Positions 8,609 to 17,800 of a stretch of 64,000 nt of DNA are shown one piece after another. The first letter of the stretch is position 1; the number at the start of each line of letters is the position of its first letter. Made by a program: the position numbers and the translations under genes. The stretch comes from Embleya sp045207785 (lineage in GTDB: Bacteria > Actinomycetota > Actinomycetes > Streptomycetales > Streptomycetaceae): positions 5,704,001 through 5,768,000 of the forward strand of contig NZ_CP108776.1 of the NCBI RefSeq assembly GCF_045207785.1, written 5' to 3'. The notes beneath the pieces were generated by a model. That model did not search any database, was not told where the DNA came from, and was given only the letters and a program-made list of their open reading frames with translations.

Positions 8609-9144
8609 GTCTCCCGGGTGCCGACGAGTTGTTCCGGACCACCGGTGGCGCGATGCTGCGACAGCAGCAGCAGCAGAGCGCCGGCGGGGACTCGGGAGAG
8701 CCGCACCGCACCGTGCCCGCGCAGGTTCCGCCGGTCGGGGCCACCCCCGACAGCACCGAGCGGCACGAGCCGTCCGGTGACGGCGGCTCCGGCGAGGCCG
8801 AGCAGCATCCCGTACCCGGACGCCGCGAGGCGCCCACGCCGTCGGGGACGTCGTCGATGTCCGCCGCCGCCGCGGGTGTCGACCCGAACGCGCGTCCGGC
8901 GCACCGTCGCACCCGTGCGCAGCGCCGCCCGAGCGGACGCGAGCGACACGACGAGAAGATCACGGTCTACGTGTCGGCCGAGGAACTGATGGACCTCGAG
9001 CACGCCCGCCTCAGCCTGCGCGGCGACTACGGCCTGGCCGTGGACCGCGGTCGGATAGTGCGTGAGGCGGTCGCCGTGGTCCTGGCCGACCTGGAGGCGC
9101 GCGGCGAGGCGAGCATTCTCGTCCGTCGGCTGCGCGGTTCCTAG
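8593..9144 (+). CDS. conserved small protein, possible ribbon-helix-helix partner of ParA
   Basis: This protein has 183 residues. The first 110 are low complexity (glutamine, proline and glycine rich). The last 65 form a compact block, DEKITVYVSAEELMDLEHAR and then DRGRIVREAVAVVLADLE, with the beta-strand-helix-helix order of a ribbon-helix-helix DNA-binding domain. It starts at GTG 8593 inside the end of parA, or at GTG 8605, which implies translational coupling. Small RHH proteins such as ParG and Omega are the partners of some plasmid ParAs, so a centromere-binding or ParA-stimulating role is a fair inference. No function is shown by sequence alone. I recall very similar proteins at this place in Streptomyces. 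Confidence 0.7.
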   Translation: MSRRVSLPGADELFRTTGGAMLRQQQQQSAGGDSGEPHRTVPAQVPPVGATPDSTERHEPSGDGGSGEAEQHPVPGRREAPTPSGTSSMSAAAAGVDPNARPAHRRTRAQRRPSGRERHDEKITVYVSAEELMDLEHARLSLRGDYGLAVDRGRIVREAVAVVLADLEARGEASILVRRLRGS

Positions 9145-9267
9145 AAAAGCCCTGGCGGTAGCCCCGTACCGCGAAAATCTCGACGGACCCGCCGGTCCCC
9201 TGAGTGGCCCAATTCGGACCACGGACCGGCGGGTCCGTGCCGTTTCCCGCAGCCGCGGCCAGCACCA

Positions 9268-10260
9268 TTGAGCACGATGTCCAACAGCAACGGCCCCGTT
9301 CCCGCCCGCCGCGCCCTCGGGCGCGGCCCGAACGCGCCCGCCGGCCGGGTCGCACCGGGCCCGTCGACCTCCCCGGACGAGCCCGCCGCGCGGCCCGTCC
9401 CCGGAGCCGCCCCGGAGCCCGTCCCCGGCCCGGGCGCGGCGGACGACGACACCGGCTTCCGGGTCAACCTGCACAACTTCGAGGGCCCGTTCGACCTGCT
9501 CCTGGGCCTGATCTCGAAGCACAAGCTCGACGTCACCGAGGTCGCGCTGTCCAAGGTCACCGACGAGTTCATCGCCCACATCCGGACCCAGGGCCCGGAC
9601 TGGGACCTGGGACAGGCCACCGAGTTCCTGCTGATCGCGGCGACCCTGCTCGACCTCAAGGCCGCGCGGTTGCTCCCGGCCGCCGAGGTGGAGGACGAGG
9701 AGGACCTGGCCCTCCTGGAGGCCCGCGACCTGTTGTTCGCGCGCCTGCTGCAATATCGGGCGTACAAGCAGATCGCCGGAATCCTGGAGGACCGCTGGGC
9801 CGAGGAGTCCCGCCGCTACCCGCGCGACGTCGCCCTGGAGCCGCGCTACCAGGGCCTGCTCCCCGAGGTGGTGATCACCACCGGTCTGGAGCGGTTCGCC
9901 AGGCTCGCGGCGAAGGCGATGACGCCCAAGGCGCCGCGGATCGTGTCGATCGACCACATCCACGTCCAACGGGTGAGCGTGCGCGAGCAGGCGGCGGTGG
10001 TGGTGGAGCGGCTCAAGCGGCTCGGTACCGCGACCTTCGCCGACCTGGCCGACGACGCGCCGGACACCCTGCACGTGATCGCGCGGTTCCTGGTCCTGCT
10101 CGAACTCTTCCGCGAGCTCGCGGTCGCGTTCGACCAGACCGAGGCGCTCGGCGAGCTGAGCGTGAAGTGGACCGCGGGCGAGGGCGAGGAGCCCGTGGTC
10201 GGCGACGAATTCGACGAGTTCGACACGGTGGTGCGCGAGAGCGACGAGGAGGGCGCGTGA
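9268..10260 (+). CDS. scpA: segregation and condensation protein A
   Basis: This is the kleisin subunit of the SMC-ScpAB condensin, which bridges SMC heads and helps fold and segregate the chromosome. The protein has about 330 residues. An N-terminal low-complexity lead of about 65 residues precedes the conserved kleisin start (FRVNLHNFEGPFDLLLGLIS). It is followed by DVTEVALSKVTDEFIAHI, and the C-terminal winged-helix part ends in acidic residues. The start is uncertain between TTG 9268 and ATG 9277; neither has a clear ribosome binding site. Its stop overlaps the scpB start by 4 nt (GTGA), as expected for subunits made in fixed ratio. Confidence 0.95.
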   Translation: MSTMSNSNGPVPARRALGRGPNAPAGRVAPGPSTSPDEPAARPVPGAAPEPVPGPGAADDDTGFRVNLHNFEGPFDLLLGLISKHKLDVTEVALSKVTDEFIAHIRTQGPDWDLGQATEFLLIAATLLDLKAARLLPAAEVEDEEDLALLEARDLLFARLLQYRAYKQIAGILEDRWAEESRRYPRDVALEPRYQGLLPEVVITTGLERFARLAAKAMTPKAPRIVSIDHIHVQRVSVREQAAVVVERLKRLGTATFADLADDAPDTLHVIARFLVLLELFRELAVAFDQTEALGELSVKWTAGEGEEPVVGDEFDEFDTVVRESDEEGA

Positions 10261-11072
10261 ACGACGACGGATTCTGGGTCGAGCCGGAGGACGAGGACCG
10301 GGACGAGGACCGGGCCGAGGCCGTACCGGAGTCCCGACACGTCGCCGACCCGGCCGTGCCCGCCCCCCGGGCCGCGCGCGGCAAGACCCCGCCCCCCGCC
10401 GCGCCGATCTCCGCCAGCCCGCTCCCGGCCGCCCTGGAGGCCATCCTGATGGTCGTCCAGGAACCGGTGGACGAACACCTGCTCGCCCACGTGCTCGAAC
10501 GCCCGGTCGTCGAGGTCGCCGCCACGCTGCGCACGCTGTCCCTGGAGTACACGGCCCAGGGGCGCGGCTTCGACCTGCGCGAGGTCGCCGGCGGCTGGCG
10601 CTTCTACACCCGGCCCGAGCACGCCGCGGCCGTCGAGCGCTTCGTCCTGGACGGACAGCAGTCCAGGCTCACCCAGGCCGCCCTGGAGACGCTCGCGGTG
10701 GTCGCCTACCGCCAGCCGGTCAGCCGCGGCCGGATCTCCTCGGTACGCGGGGTCAACTGCGACGGCGTGATGCGCACGCTGCTCGCGCGCGGTCTGGTCG
10801 AGGAGTACGGCGTCGAGTACGAGACCCAGGCCACGCTGTACCGCACGACCGAGTTCTTCCTGGAGCGGATGGGTCTGCGCTCGCTCGACGAGTTGCCCGA
10901 GTTGGCCCCTTTCCTGCCCGAGATCGAGGCTCTGGAGGCGGAGACGGAGGGGGGTCTGGAGGGCTTCCCCCTACGCGCGGCGTCAGGGCTTGCGCGGAGC
11001 GGGGATACTGGGAGGGATACCGGGGCGGTGCACGCCGACCCCGACGACGGCGAGACGACTACGGAAGTTTGA
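10257..11072 (+). CDS. scpB: segregation and condensation protein B
   Basis: This subunit dimerises through winged-helix domains and binds the middle of ScpA in the SMC complex. The protein has 271 residues starting at GTG 10257, which overlaps the scpA stop. The first 55 residues are acidic and disordered. The conserved core begins at LPAALEAILMVVQEPVDEHL and includes GGWRFYTRPEHA and QAALETLAVVAYRQPVSRGR, followed by ISSVRGVNCDGVMRTLLARG, all typical of ScpB. The C-terminal 40 residues are low complexity. The stop TGA shares its A with the ATG of the next gene. The longer open frame back to 9204 is only scpA read in another frame. Confidence 0.96.
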   Translation: MNDDGFWVEPEDEDRDEDRAEAVPESRHVADPAVPAPRAARGKTPPPAAPISASPLPAALEAILMVVQEPVDEHLLAHVLERPVVEVAATLRTLSLEYTAQGRGFDLREVAGGWRFYTRPEHAAAVERFVLDGQQSRLTQAALETLAVVAYRQPVSRGRISSVRGVNCDGVMRTLLARGLVEEYGVEYETQATLYRTTEFFLERMGLRSLDELPELAPFLPEIEALEAETEGGLEGFPLRAASGLARSGDTGRDTGAVHADPDDGETTTEV

Positions 11073-12058
11073 TGGCACCCACCAACAGGCAAGGCTCCGG
11101 CGGCAACGACCGAGGCAACGAACGCTCGGTGAACAAGCGCGGGGGCACCGGGCGCGGCAGCAACACGCCGCAGCCCCGGCGCGTCGCCGACGACAACCGT
11201 CGGGGCGGAGCGGGTGGGCAGCCGAAGTCGGGAGCCGCCAACGGCAAGGACCGTCGCCCGTCCGCGAGCACGGGTCGTCCGGACCGCCGCCCGACGACCA
11301 TGCGCTCGACCGAGCGCAACGAGCGCGAGCAGCAGGAGGGCGTCCGCCTCCAGAAGGTGATGGCGGACGCGGGCATCGGCAGCCGCCGGCACTGCGAGAA
11401 CCTGATCGAGGCCGGCCGGGTCCAGGTCGACGGCGAGCGCGTGAGCGAGCAGGGCAAGCGGGTGAACCCGGAGACCGTCGAGATCAAGGTCGACGGGATG
11501 CGCATCCCGACCCGCCCCGCCGAGACGTACATCGCGTTCAACAAGCCGACCGGTGTCGTGTCGACCATGTTCGACCCGGACGGCCGCTTCACGATCGCCG
11601 ACTACATCACCGAGTTCGAGCAGCGCCTGTTCCACGTCGGCCGGCTCGACACGGAGACCGAGGGCCTGATCCTGCTCACCAACCACGGTGAGCTGTCGAA
11701 CCGGCTGACGCATCCGCGGTACGAGGTGCGCAAGACCTACCTCGCCTCGATCCAGGGCCCGATCCCGCGCGACCTGGGCAAGAAGCTCAAGGCCGGCGTC
11801 GAACTGGAGGACGGTGTCGCGCGCGCGGACAGCTTCCGCATCGTCGACAGCGTCGGGCACAACTACCTCGTCGAGGTCGTGCTGCACGAGGGCCGCAAGC
11901 ACATCGTCCGGCGGATGCTCGCCGAGCTGGGCTTCCCCGTCGAGCGGCTGGTGCGCACCCAGTTCGGACCGATCCAGCTGGGCGACCAGAAGCCGGGCCG
12001 CACCCGTCGACTGTCCAACGACGAGATCGGGCTGCTGTTCCGTCAGGTCGACCTGTAG
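11072..12058 (+). CDS. rluB: RsuA/RluB-family rRNA pseudouridine synthase
   Basis: This enzyme converts a uridine to pseudouridine in rRNA, probably in 23S rRNA as RluB does. It has 328 residues from ATG 11072; a TTG at 11069 in the same frame is less likely. The first 85 residues are a basic, glycine- and asparagine-rich extension typical of actinobacteria. An S4 RNA-binding domain follows at about 90-140 (LQKVMADAGIGSRRHCENLI). The catalytic domain holds the family motif GRLDTETEGLILLTN with the active aspartate near residue 192. scpB-rluB linkage is widespread in Gram-positive bacteria. A perfect 20-bp hairpin 45 nt after the stop ends the operon. Confidence 0.93.
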   Translation: MAPTNRQGSGGNDRGNERSVNKRGGTGRGSNTPQPRRVADDNRRGGAGGQPKSGAANGKDRRPSASTGRPDRRPTTMRSTERNEREQQEGVRLQKVMADAGIGSRRHCENLIEAGRVQVDGERVSEQGKRVNPETVEIKVDGMRIPTRPAETYIAFNKPTGVVSTMFDPDGRFTIADYITEFEQRLFHVGRLDTETEGLILLTNHGELSNRLTHPRYEVRKTYLASIQGPIPRDLGKKLKAGVELEDGVARADSFRIVDSVGHNYLVEVVLHEGRKHIVRRMLAELGFPVERLVRTQFGPIQLGDQKPGRTRRLSNDEIGLLFRQVDL

Positions 12059-12102
12059 ACGACTGTTTTCGGTGTGACGGCGTAGGCGGTTCAACTGCCT
12101 TG

Positions 12103-12146
12103 ACGGCCGCAGCAGTTCCACTTGCGAGTGGAACTGCTGCGGCCGT
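12103..12146 (+). terminator. long perfect hairpin, terminator of the parA-rluB operon
   Basis: Arms of 20 bp (12103-12122 and 12127-12146) are perfectly complementary around a 4-nt loop TGCG. The run after the stem is T-poor (TGTTCG), as is usual in high-GC actinobacteria. It lies 45 nt after the rluB stop and before the vWA gene. Confidence 0.85.
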
Positions 12147-12370
12147 TGTTCGTATCTGGCCGATTCGGTTCCACCAGACTCCGACATGGTGCATCGTGGA
12201 AGCCCGCACGGGGGTGCAGCGGAACCTGGCCGAATAACGGTTGGGAACCGAGCGTGTTGCAGTGATCGCGAACGGTGCCCGCGACCCCCCACGCGACTGC
12301 TAGAACGTTGCCGGATACCCGAGGGGTGCCCCGTACCCGCGGGGCCGACAGCAGGGGGAACGCCACATTG
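12147..12370 (+). other. upstream region of the seven-gene vWA/tubulin/GAP1 block
   Basis: This is about 220 bp between the rluB terminator and the vWA gene. Repeated GGAACC words (near 12224 and 12243) resemble -35 boxes of ECF sigma factors, but no matching -10 is at the right distance. An AGGGGGAA ribosome binding site lies at about 12354-12361. The region is expected to hold the promoter of the whole block, but I cannot place it. Confidence 0.3.
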
Positions 12371-14746
12371 GTGCTGCCTGTCCGCCGGGGAGCGCCGAGG
12401 CCGGCGCCCTCCACACGGCGTCCACACCGGCTGGCCACCGGATTATTGGCCGCTGTCCTGGGCCTGGCACTGGCCCCCGGTTCGGCCCGCGCGGCGGATC
12501 CGCCGGTCGGTGATCCGAGCCTGAAGGTCGCGCCGATCTCGTACGCGGTCCTGGTCGACGAGTCGGGCAGCCTCCAGGGGCCCGACCTGGACCGGGAGAA
12601 GGACGCCGCAGCGCTGGCCGCGATCGGCGAGCTCTCGCCCGAGTCGCGGGTCGGCGTGGTCGGCTTCGGCAGCGGCGCCGGCGCGAAGTCGCCCGTCGAC
12701 GTGGTGTGCCCGATGACCGTCGTGTCCGACCCGGCCGTGACCACCTGCGCGGGCAAGTTGCACGCGCGCACCGACCAGGAGGGCAACAACACCGACATCC
12801 CCGCCGCGATCAAGCAGGGCGTGAGCATGCTGCGGTCGGCCCCGGCCGGGCAGCCCAAGGTGCTCTTCGTGCTGACCGACGGCGCGATGGCGGTGGGGCC
12901 CGACGAGGGCTACGGCAACGACCAGGCGCGGATCCAGGGCGAGCTGGACAAGGGACTCACCGCCGCGCTGGCCGAGGCCAAGGGCGCGGGGGTACAGATC
13001 TGGCCGCTCGGCTTCGGCACCGGGATCGACGCCGCCCAGCTGACCAGGATGGCCGACGGCGGCGCGCCGTCGATTTGCTCGGAACGGCCCGAGGACAAGC
13101 CGAAGGCCAAGACCGTCAAGGACTCCGGCGAAGTCGTCGACACGCTGCGCAAGGCCTTCGCGACCGCGCGCTGCGCCGGGGTGACCCAGACCGACGCCAC
13201 CAACGTCGACGGCGAGGCCGACCTGCACGTGACCATCCCGGCGATCGCCACCGACGTGGTCATCCAGGTGCAGAAGGCCAACGAACAGATCGAGACGACC
13301 TTCTTCGACCCGGAGGGCAAGCAGGTCGCGAACGGGCCGGGCTTCGAGCGGCGCGGGCAGGGCTCGCGGACCGAGACGCTGCGGATCTCCGATCCCGCGG
13401 CCGGCCGCTGGCGGATCCACCTCAAGGCACCGTCGGGCGTGTCCGGCCCGGTCAGCGCGGCCGCGCTGTGGCAGGGCGTGGTCAAGTCCTACGTCCAGCT
13501 CAACCCGCCGCAGCCCGCCGTGGGCGAACCGGTCCGGTTCAGCGTCTTCCTCCAGACCCGCGAGGGCAATCTCACCACCAAGGACGCCCTGGAGGGCGTC
13601 AAGGTGGCCGGGCACATCGAGGGCGCCGGCATCAAGGCCGACATCCCGCTCAAGGCCGGCGACAAGGGCGAGTTCTTCAGCGAGTACAAGATCCCCGGCG
13701 GGACGTCGGGGCAGGTCAGCTTCACCGGCACGATCACCGCGCCGGGGGTCGCCGGCAACCGCGACGTCAAGACGGTCAGCGTCGGCGGGGCCCCGAGCCC
13801 GGTCGGGGTCGAGGTGAACTGGGGCGACAGCACGATCGAGCCCGGCGGCGGCGTCACCGGCACGGTCGCCTGGAAGGTCAACGACGGCAAGTCGCACACC
13901 CTGCGCGTGCTCGCCGACTTCGACCCCGCCCTCGGCCTGCGGATCACCGGCGCCGAGAAGCAGGTCTCGGCCGGCGCCGACGAGTTCGACTTCAAGCTCG
14001 TCTTCCGCGACGACATCGCCAAGGGCGACCACACCGGCCGGATCCGGGTCGTGGACACCACCGACGGCGACCGGGTGCTCTACGACAGCCCGCGCACCGT
14101 CACGGTCGAACCGCCGCCCGGGTTCTGGGACCGCTACCTGTGGCTCGTGATCGGGGCTGTCGTGCTGCTCGCACTGCTCGCCGCACTGTTCGACTTCCTG
14201 AGGAGGCGGCGCAGGCGCAGCCGGCTGATCGGGCCGATCGCGCTGAGCCTGTACCGCGACGGGCAGCCGATAGGGGTCGAGACCCGGCCGCTGGACGACC
14301 GCGCCGAGGCGATGTGGTTCCGCCTCGACACGACCGGCTACCCACCCCAGCTGGTCCCGCTCTACCAGCAGGAACCCGGCAACTCGTGGACCGTCCGGCG
14401 GATCGCCGCGACCGGGAACCTGGACGTGGAGACGCCGCTCGGGTCGCACCTCCAACTGGACATGGGTCGCCCGATCGAAATCGAACCGGGGCTCGCGCTG
14501 GGCTTCCGGGACGACCGGGTGGCGCCGGGCGGGCCGAGCGGTCCCCCGAGCTCCGGGGATTCGTACGGTCCCTACGGCAACACCGCGACCGCGACCCCGA
14601 CGGCGCGGCCGTACGCCGAGAGCGCGTACGGACCGGAACAGCCCTACAACCCCTACGGCCCGTACGGCTCGGGCCCCGGGGCGGATCCCGGGCCCGGCTC
14701 GGGTCCCGACGACACCACGTTCGGCTACGGGCCGCCGCGCACCTAG
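12371..14746 (+). CDS. secreted, membrane-anchored von Willebrand factor A domain protein
   Basis: A 791-residue protein from GTG 12371 (TTG 12368 is also possible; ribosome binding site AGGGGGAA). An Arg-rich N-terminus and the hydrophobic stretch LLAAVLGLALAPGSARAADP form a signal peptide. The vWA domain follows, with MIDAS residues D-E-S-G-S at about 63-67 and the later LTDGAM near 169. Ig-like beta-rich regions fill residues 280-580. A single membrane helix (WLVIGAVVLLALLAALFDFL) at about 588-612 is followed by an Arg-rich stop and a cytoplasmic tail ending in Tyr/Pro/Gly repeats. The domain outside the cell probably binds a protein ligand through metal. It is first in the seven-gene block, 79 nt before the tubulin-like gene. 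Confidence 0.85.
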   Translation: MLPVRRGAPRPAPSTRRPHRLATGLLAAVLGLALAPGSARAADPPVGDPSLKVAPISYAVLVDESGSLQGPDLDREKDAAALAAIGELSPESRVGVVGFGSGAGAKSPVDVVCPMTVVSDPAVTTCAGKLHARTDQEGNNTDIPAAIKQGVSMLRSAPAGQPKVLFVLTDGAMAVGPDEGYGNDQARIQGELDKGLTAALAEAKGAGVQIWPLGFGTGIDAAQLTRMADGGAPSICSERPEDKPKAKTVKDSGEVVDTLRKAFATARCAGVTQTDATNVDGEADLHVTIPAIATDVVIQVQKANEQIETTFFDPEGKQVANGPGFERRGQGSRTETLRISDPAAGRWRIHLKAPSGVSGPVSAAALWQGVVKSYVQLNPPQPAVGEPVRFSVFLQTREGNLTTKDALEGVKVAGHIEGAGIKADIPLKAGDKGEFFSEYKIPGGTSGQVSFTGTITAPGVAGNRDVKTVSVGGAPSPVGVEVNWGDSTIEPGGGVTGTVAWKVNDGKSHTLRVLADFDPALGLRITGAEKQVSAGADEFDFKLVFRDDIAKGDHTGRIRVVDTTDGDRVLYDSPRTVTVEPPPGFWDRYLWLVIGAVVLLALLAALFDFLRRRRRRSRLIGPIALSLYRDGQPIGVETRPLDDRAEAMWFRLDTTGYPPQLVPLYQQEPGNSWTVRRIAATGNLDVETPLGSHLQLDMGRPIEIEPGLALGFRDDRVAPGGPSGPPSSGDSYGPYGNTATATPTARPYAESAYGPEQPYNPYGPYGSGPGADPGPGSGPDDTTFGYGPPRT

Positions 14747-14825
14747 TTCCGAGGAGACCCCTCCCGACCCGGTGGTTCACGGCACGACCGCACTCGCACG
14801 GCACGTACTTTTTCGAGGAGGGCCC

Positions 14826-17800
14826 GTGGCAAGGGGCATGTCCATCCACCAGTCCATGCTTTTCGTGGGCCTGGGCGGCACCGGATGTCTGATCGGAGCC
14901 GAACTCGAGCGCCGGCTGCGCGAGGAACTGTGCGGCGCCGACGGGACCGGGCTGATGCAGCTGCTCGGTGGCCAGTTGGCCCCGTACCAGCTGCCCAACT
15001 GCGTCCAGTTCGTCTACGCCGATCTCAACGAGGCCGAGTTGCAGCGCCAGCGGCTGCGCGCGGCGCCGCCCGCGCACCGGGCCGCCGCCGACCGCAACGC
15101 GCACCTGACGACGCAGCTGGTGCCGCCGCTGAACACCTACCCCGAGGTGGCCCGCTCGCTGCGGATCAACGCCGCGGCGGAGATCAAACCGTGGCTGCCC
15201 TCGCGCGAGGGCGAGCCGCGGGTGACGCCGCTGCGGCTCGGCGCGGGCCAACTGCCCACCGTCGGGCGCGCGGCCCTGTTCGAGACCTTCCGGCACGGGC
15301 TCAGCCCCGCGATGGACCCGCTGCGCCGCGCGGTGGGCCTGATCAGCAACGGCAACGACCACCTGATGGCGCTCAGCGGCAGCCAGAACAACCGCAACAC
15401 GTGCGACGTGTTCGTCGCGTTCTCGATCGCCGGCGGCACCGGATGCGGGATCTACTACGACTACCTGCACCTGATCGGCGAGGCGTTTTCCCAGGGCTAC
15501 GACGGGATCAAGATCTACCCGCTCGTGCTGATGCCCTCCGCGTTCGACGAGGATCGCGGTGGCGGCCGACCGGCCGTGCTCAACGCGGGTCGCGCGCTGC
15601 TGGACCTGTTCCAGCTCGTCGACGACCAGAACGGTCAGTTCGCGCAGGAGGAACTCGACACCGGGCTCGGCGTGCCTGTCGGAAACCTGGCGGTGCGCTA
15701 TCCCGGCCTGGAGCCGATCCGGCTCCAGGCCGGCACCGTGCAGACCGGCTTCCTGTTCAGCCGCACCAGCGGGATCGAACGCGAGGACCTGCACCGCTCG
15801 GTGGTGTCGCTGGTGATGTCGCTGATCGGGACCGGGCTCAACCCGGGCGGCGCGGAGCTGGACAACGCGGTCATCCAGGGCGACCTGTACCAGTCCTTCG
15901 CGGACAGCTTCATCAACGAGGGGGTCCGCCGCGAGATCCCCGCGCCCAGCGGCATCGGCGCGTGCGGGGTGTCCACCAGCCTGGTCGCGTCGATGACCGT
16001 GCCGGTGGACGAGCTGGCCGACATCGTCGCGGGCCGACTGCTCGCACAGGCCGTGCGCGACCTGACCTCGGACGCGCGGGTGGCCTCCGAGGCCAACCTC
16101 GAGCAGGTCAAGTCGTTCATGTCGGTGTCCGGACTCGGCGAACTGTGGCTGTGCGCACCGCCGCACGTCGCCGACCCCTCGCCCGCCAAGGGCGCGGCGG
16201 GCATCATGCAGGCGCTCAACGCCCGGACCCGCGCGATGGAACAGGCGCTGCAGCAGCAGGAGGCGCGGCTGCGCGCACACACCGCGCAGCTCGCCGAGGA
16301 CTTCAATCACGTCCGCGGCATCCGCCAACTGCTCACCGACGGCGACCTGTTCCGGGCCGCCCGGGTGCTGTTCGGCGACCGGCGGCTGTACAGCGAGGTC
16401 GACCGGCCGGGCGTGGCGGGACTGCTCGCGCACTGCAGCACCGAGCCCACGCCGCCGCCGGGGATCACCGTCAACGCGCCGCACATCCCGGCGATCAAGG
16501 ACCGCGCCGGCGGGGTGGTCAAGGCCAAGTGGGGCGACCCCGAGGTGCAGCGCGCGCTCGGCGCGCAGCAGCAGTGGTTCGAGTGGCGCTCACGGCGCAA
16601 CTGGCATGCCCAGTGGGGCGGTCAGGCCGAGGTGTGGGACCGCAAGATGACCTACCTGCGGCACGTCGTGGACAGCCTCGGCCAGGCCTTCAACGACCAC
16701 CGCGACCAGGAGGAGGCGAACTTCGGGCGGGCCACCCGGGAGCTGTACCGGCAGCGCTCCGGGGTGTCCTACCTGCTGCCGCCGCAGGGCAACCTGGAGT
16801 CGTTCTACCGCCAGGTCGTCCGCCGCTTCGTGGACCGCGAGCGACTGCCCGAGACGGCCGGGGCCGCGCAGGTGGTCGGCAAGCTGCTCGGCTCGGGGAT
16901 CTGGCAGAAGGCGTACGAGATGGGCGAGGAGCGCGAGGGCGTGCCGGCCGCCGTCACCTACGTCAGGGACCAGATCAAGCAGCAGGTCAAGACCCTGTTC
17001 GTACAGGCCGGCGAGCTCAACGCGCAGCCGCTGCTGCCGCCGGTGCGCGATCTGCTCACCCGCGCGGCGACCCGGCGCGGCGCCGCGGTGGGCGAGGAGG
17101 ACCTCGAACAGTTCGTGCAAAAGCTCGCGGGCATGCTGCCCAACGGCTTCTCGCCCGAGGGCAGCGGCGAGCTCAAGGTGCTGATCGCGCACCCCGGCAC
17201 GGCCGCCGACTCCGATGTGCGGCAGTACCTCGAACGCATGCTGAACATCCCCAACGAGCCGTCCCGCAAGATCGAGTTCCGCGCGGTGGAGCAGGAGTCG
17301 ATCGTCGTCGTGCTGTTCCGCAGCGCGATGAGCCTGACCGAGGTCCCCGAGGTCCGCCGGGTGCTCGCGCACTGGTCGCGCTCGCTCGACCGGCAGGACC
17401 CGGTGGACTTCCTGAAGTGGCGGCAGCGGCTCGGCTTCACCTACGACTGGCTCGCGACCACCGAGGGGCACCGGGCGTACATCCTGCACCGGCTGCTGTG
17501 CGCGATGTGGAACGGCCAGGTCGGGGTCGTGCGCGGGGAGCGGTCCTCGCCCGAGGTGATCAGCATCCGGCTGCCGGACGGGCCGACCGTGATGAAGCTG
17601 CCGCTGCGTCCGTTCGACCGGGCCTCGTCGTGGGGCAGCCTGCTGCGCGCGTACGAGGAGTGGACGCTGACCGACGACGCGTCCGTGCGGCGGGAGTTCG
17701 CCAAGCAGCTGATGCTCACCTATCCCGAGGGACTGGGCTCGCGGGTCAGGGAACCGTCGTCGCTGTACCGGCACTTCGTGCACGAGGTCGCGCCCCGCCA

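Noticed and set aside
12443..14455. Long reverse-strand ORF (670 aa) opposite the vWA gene
   Set aside because: It has no recognisable motif, and the forward strand has a signal peptide, MIDAS and membrane helix. Long antisense frames are normal at this GC content.
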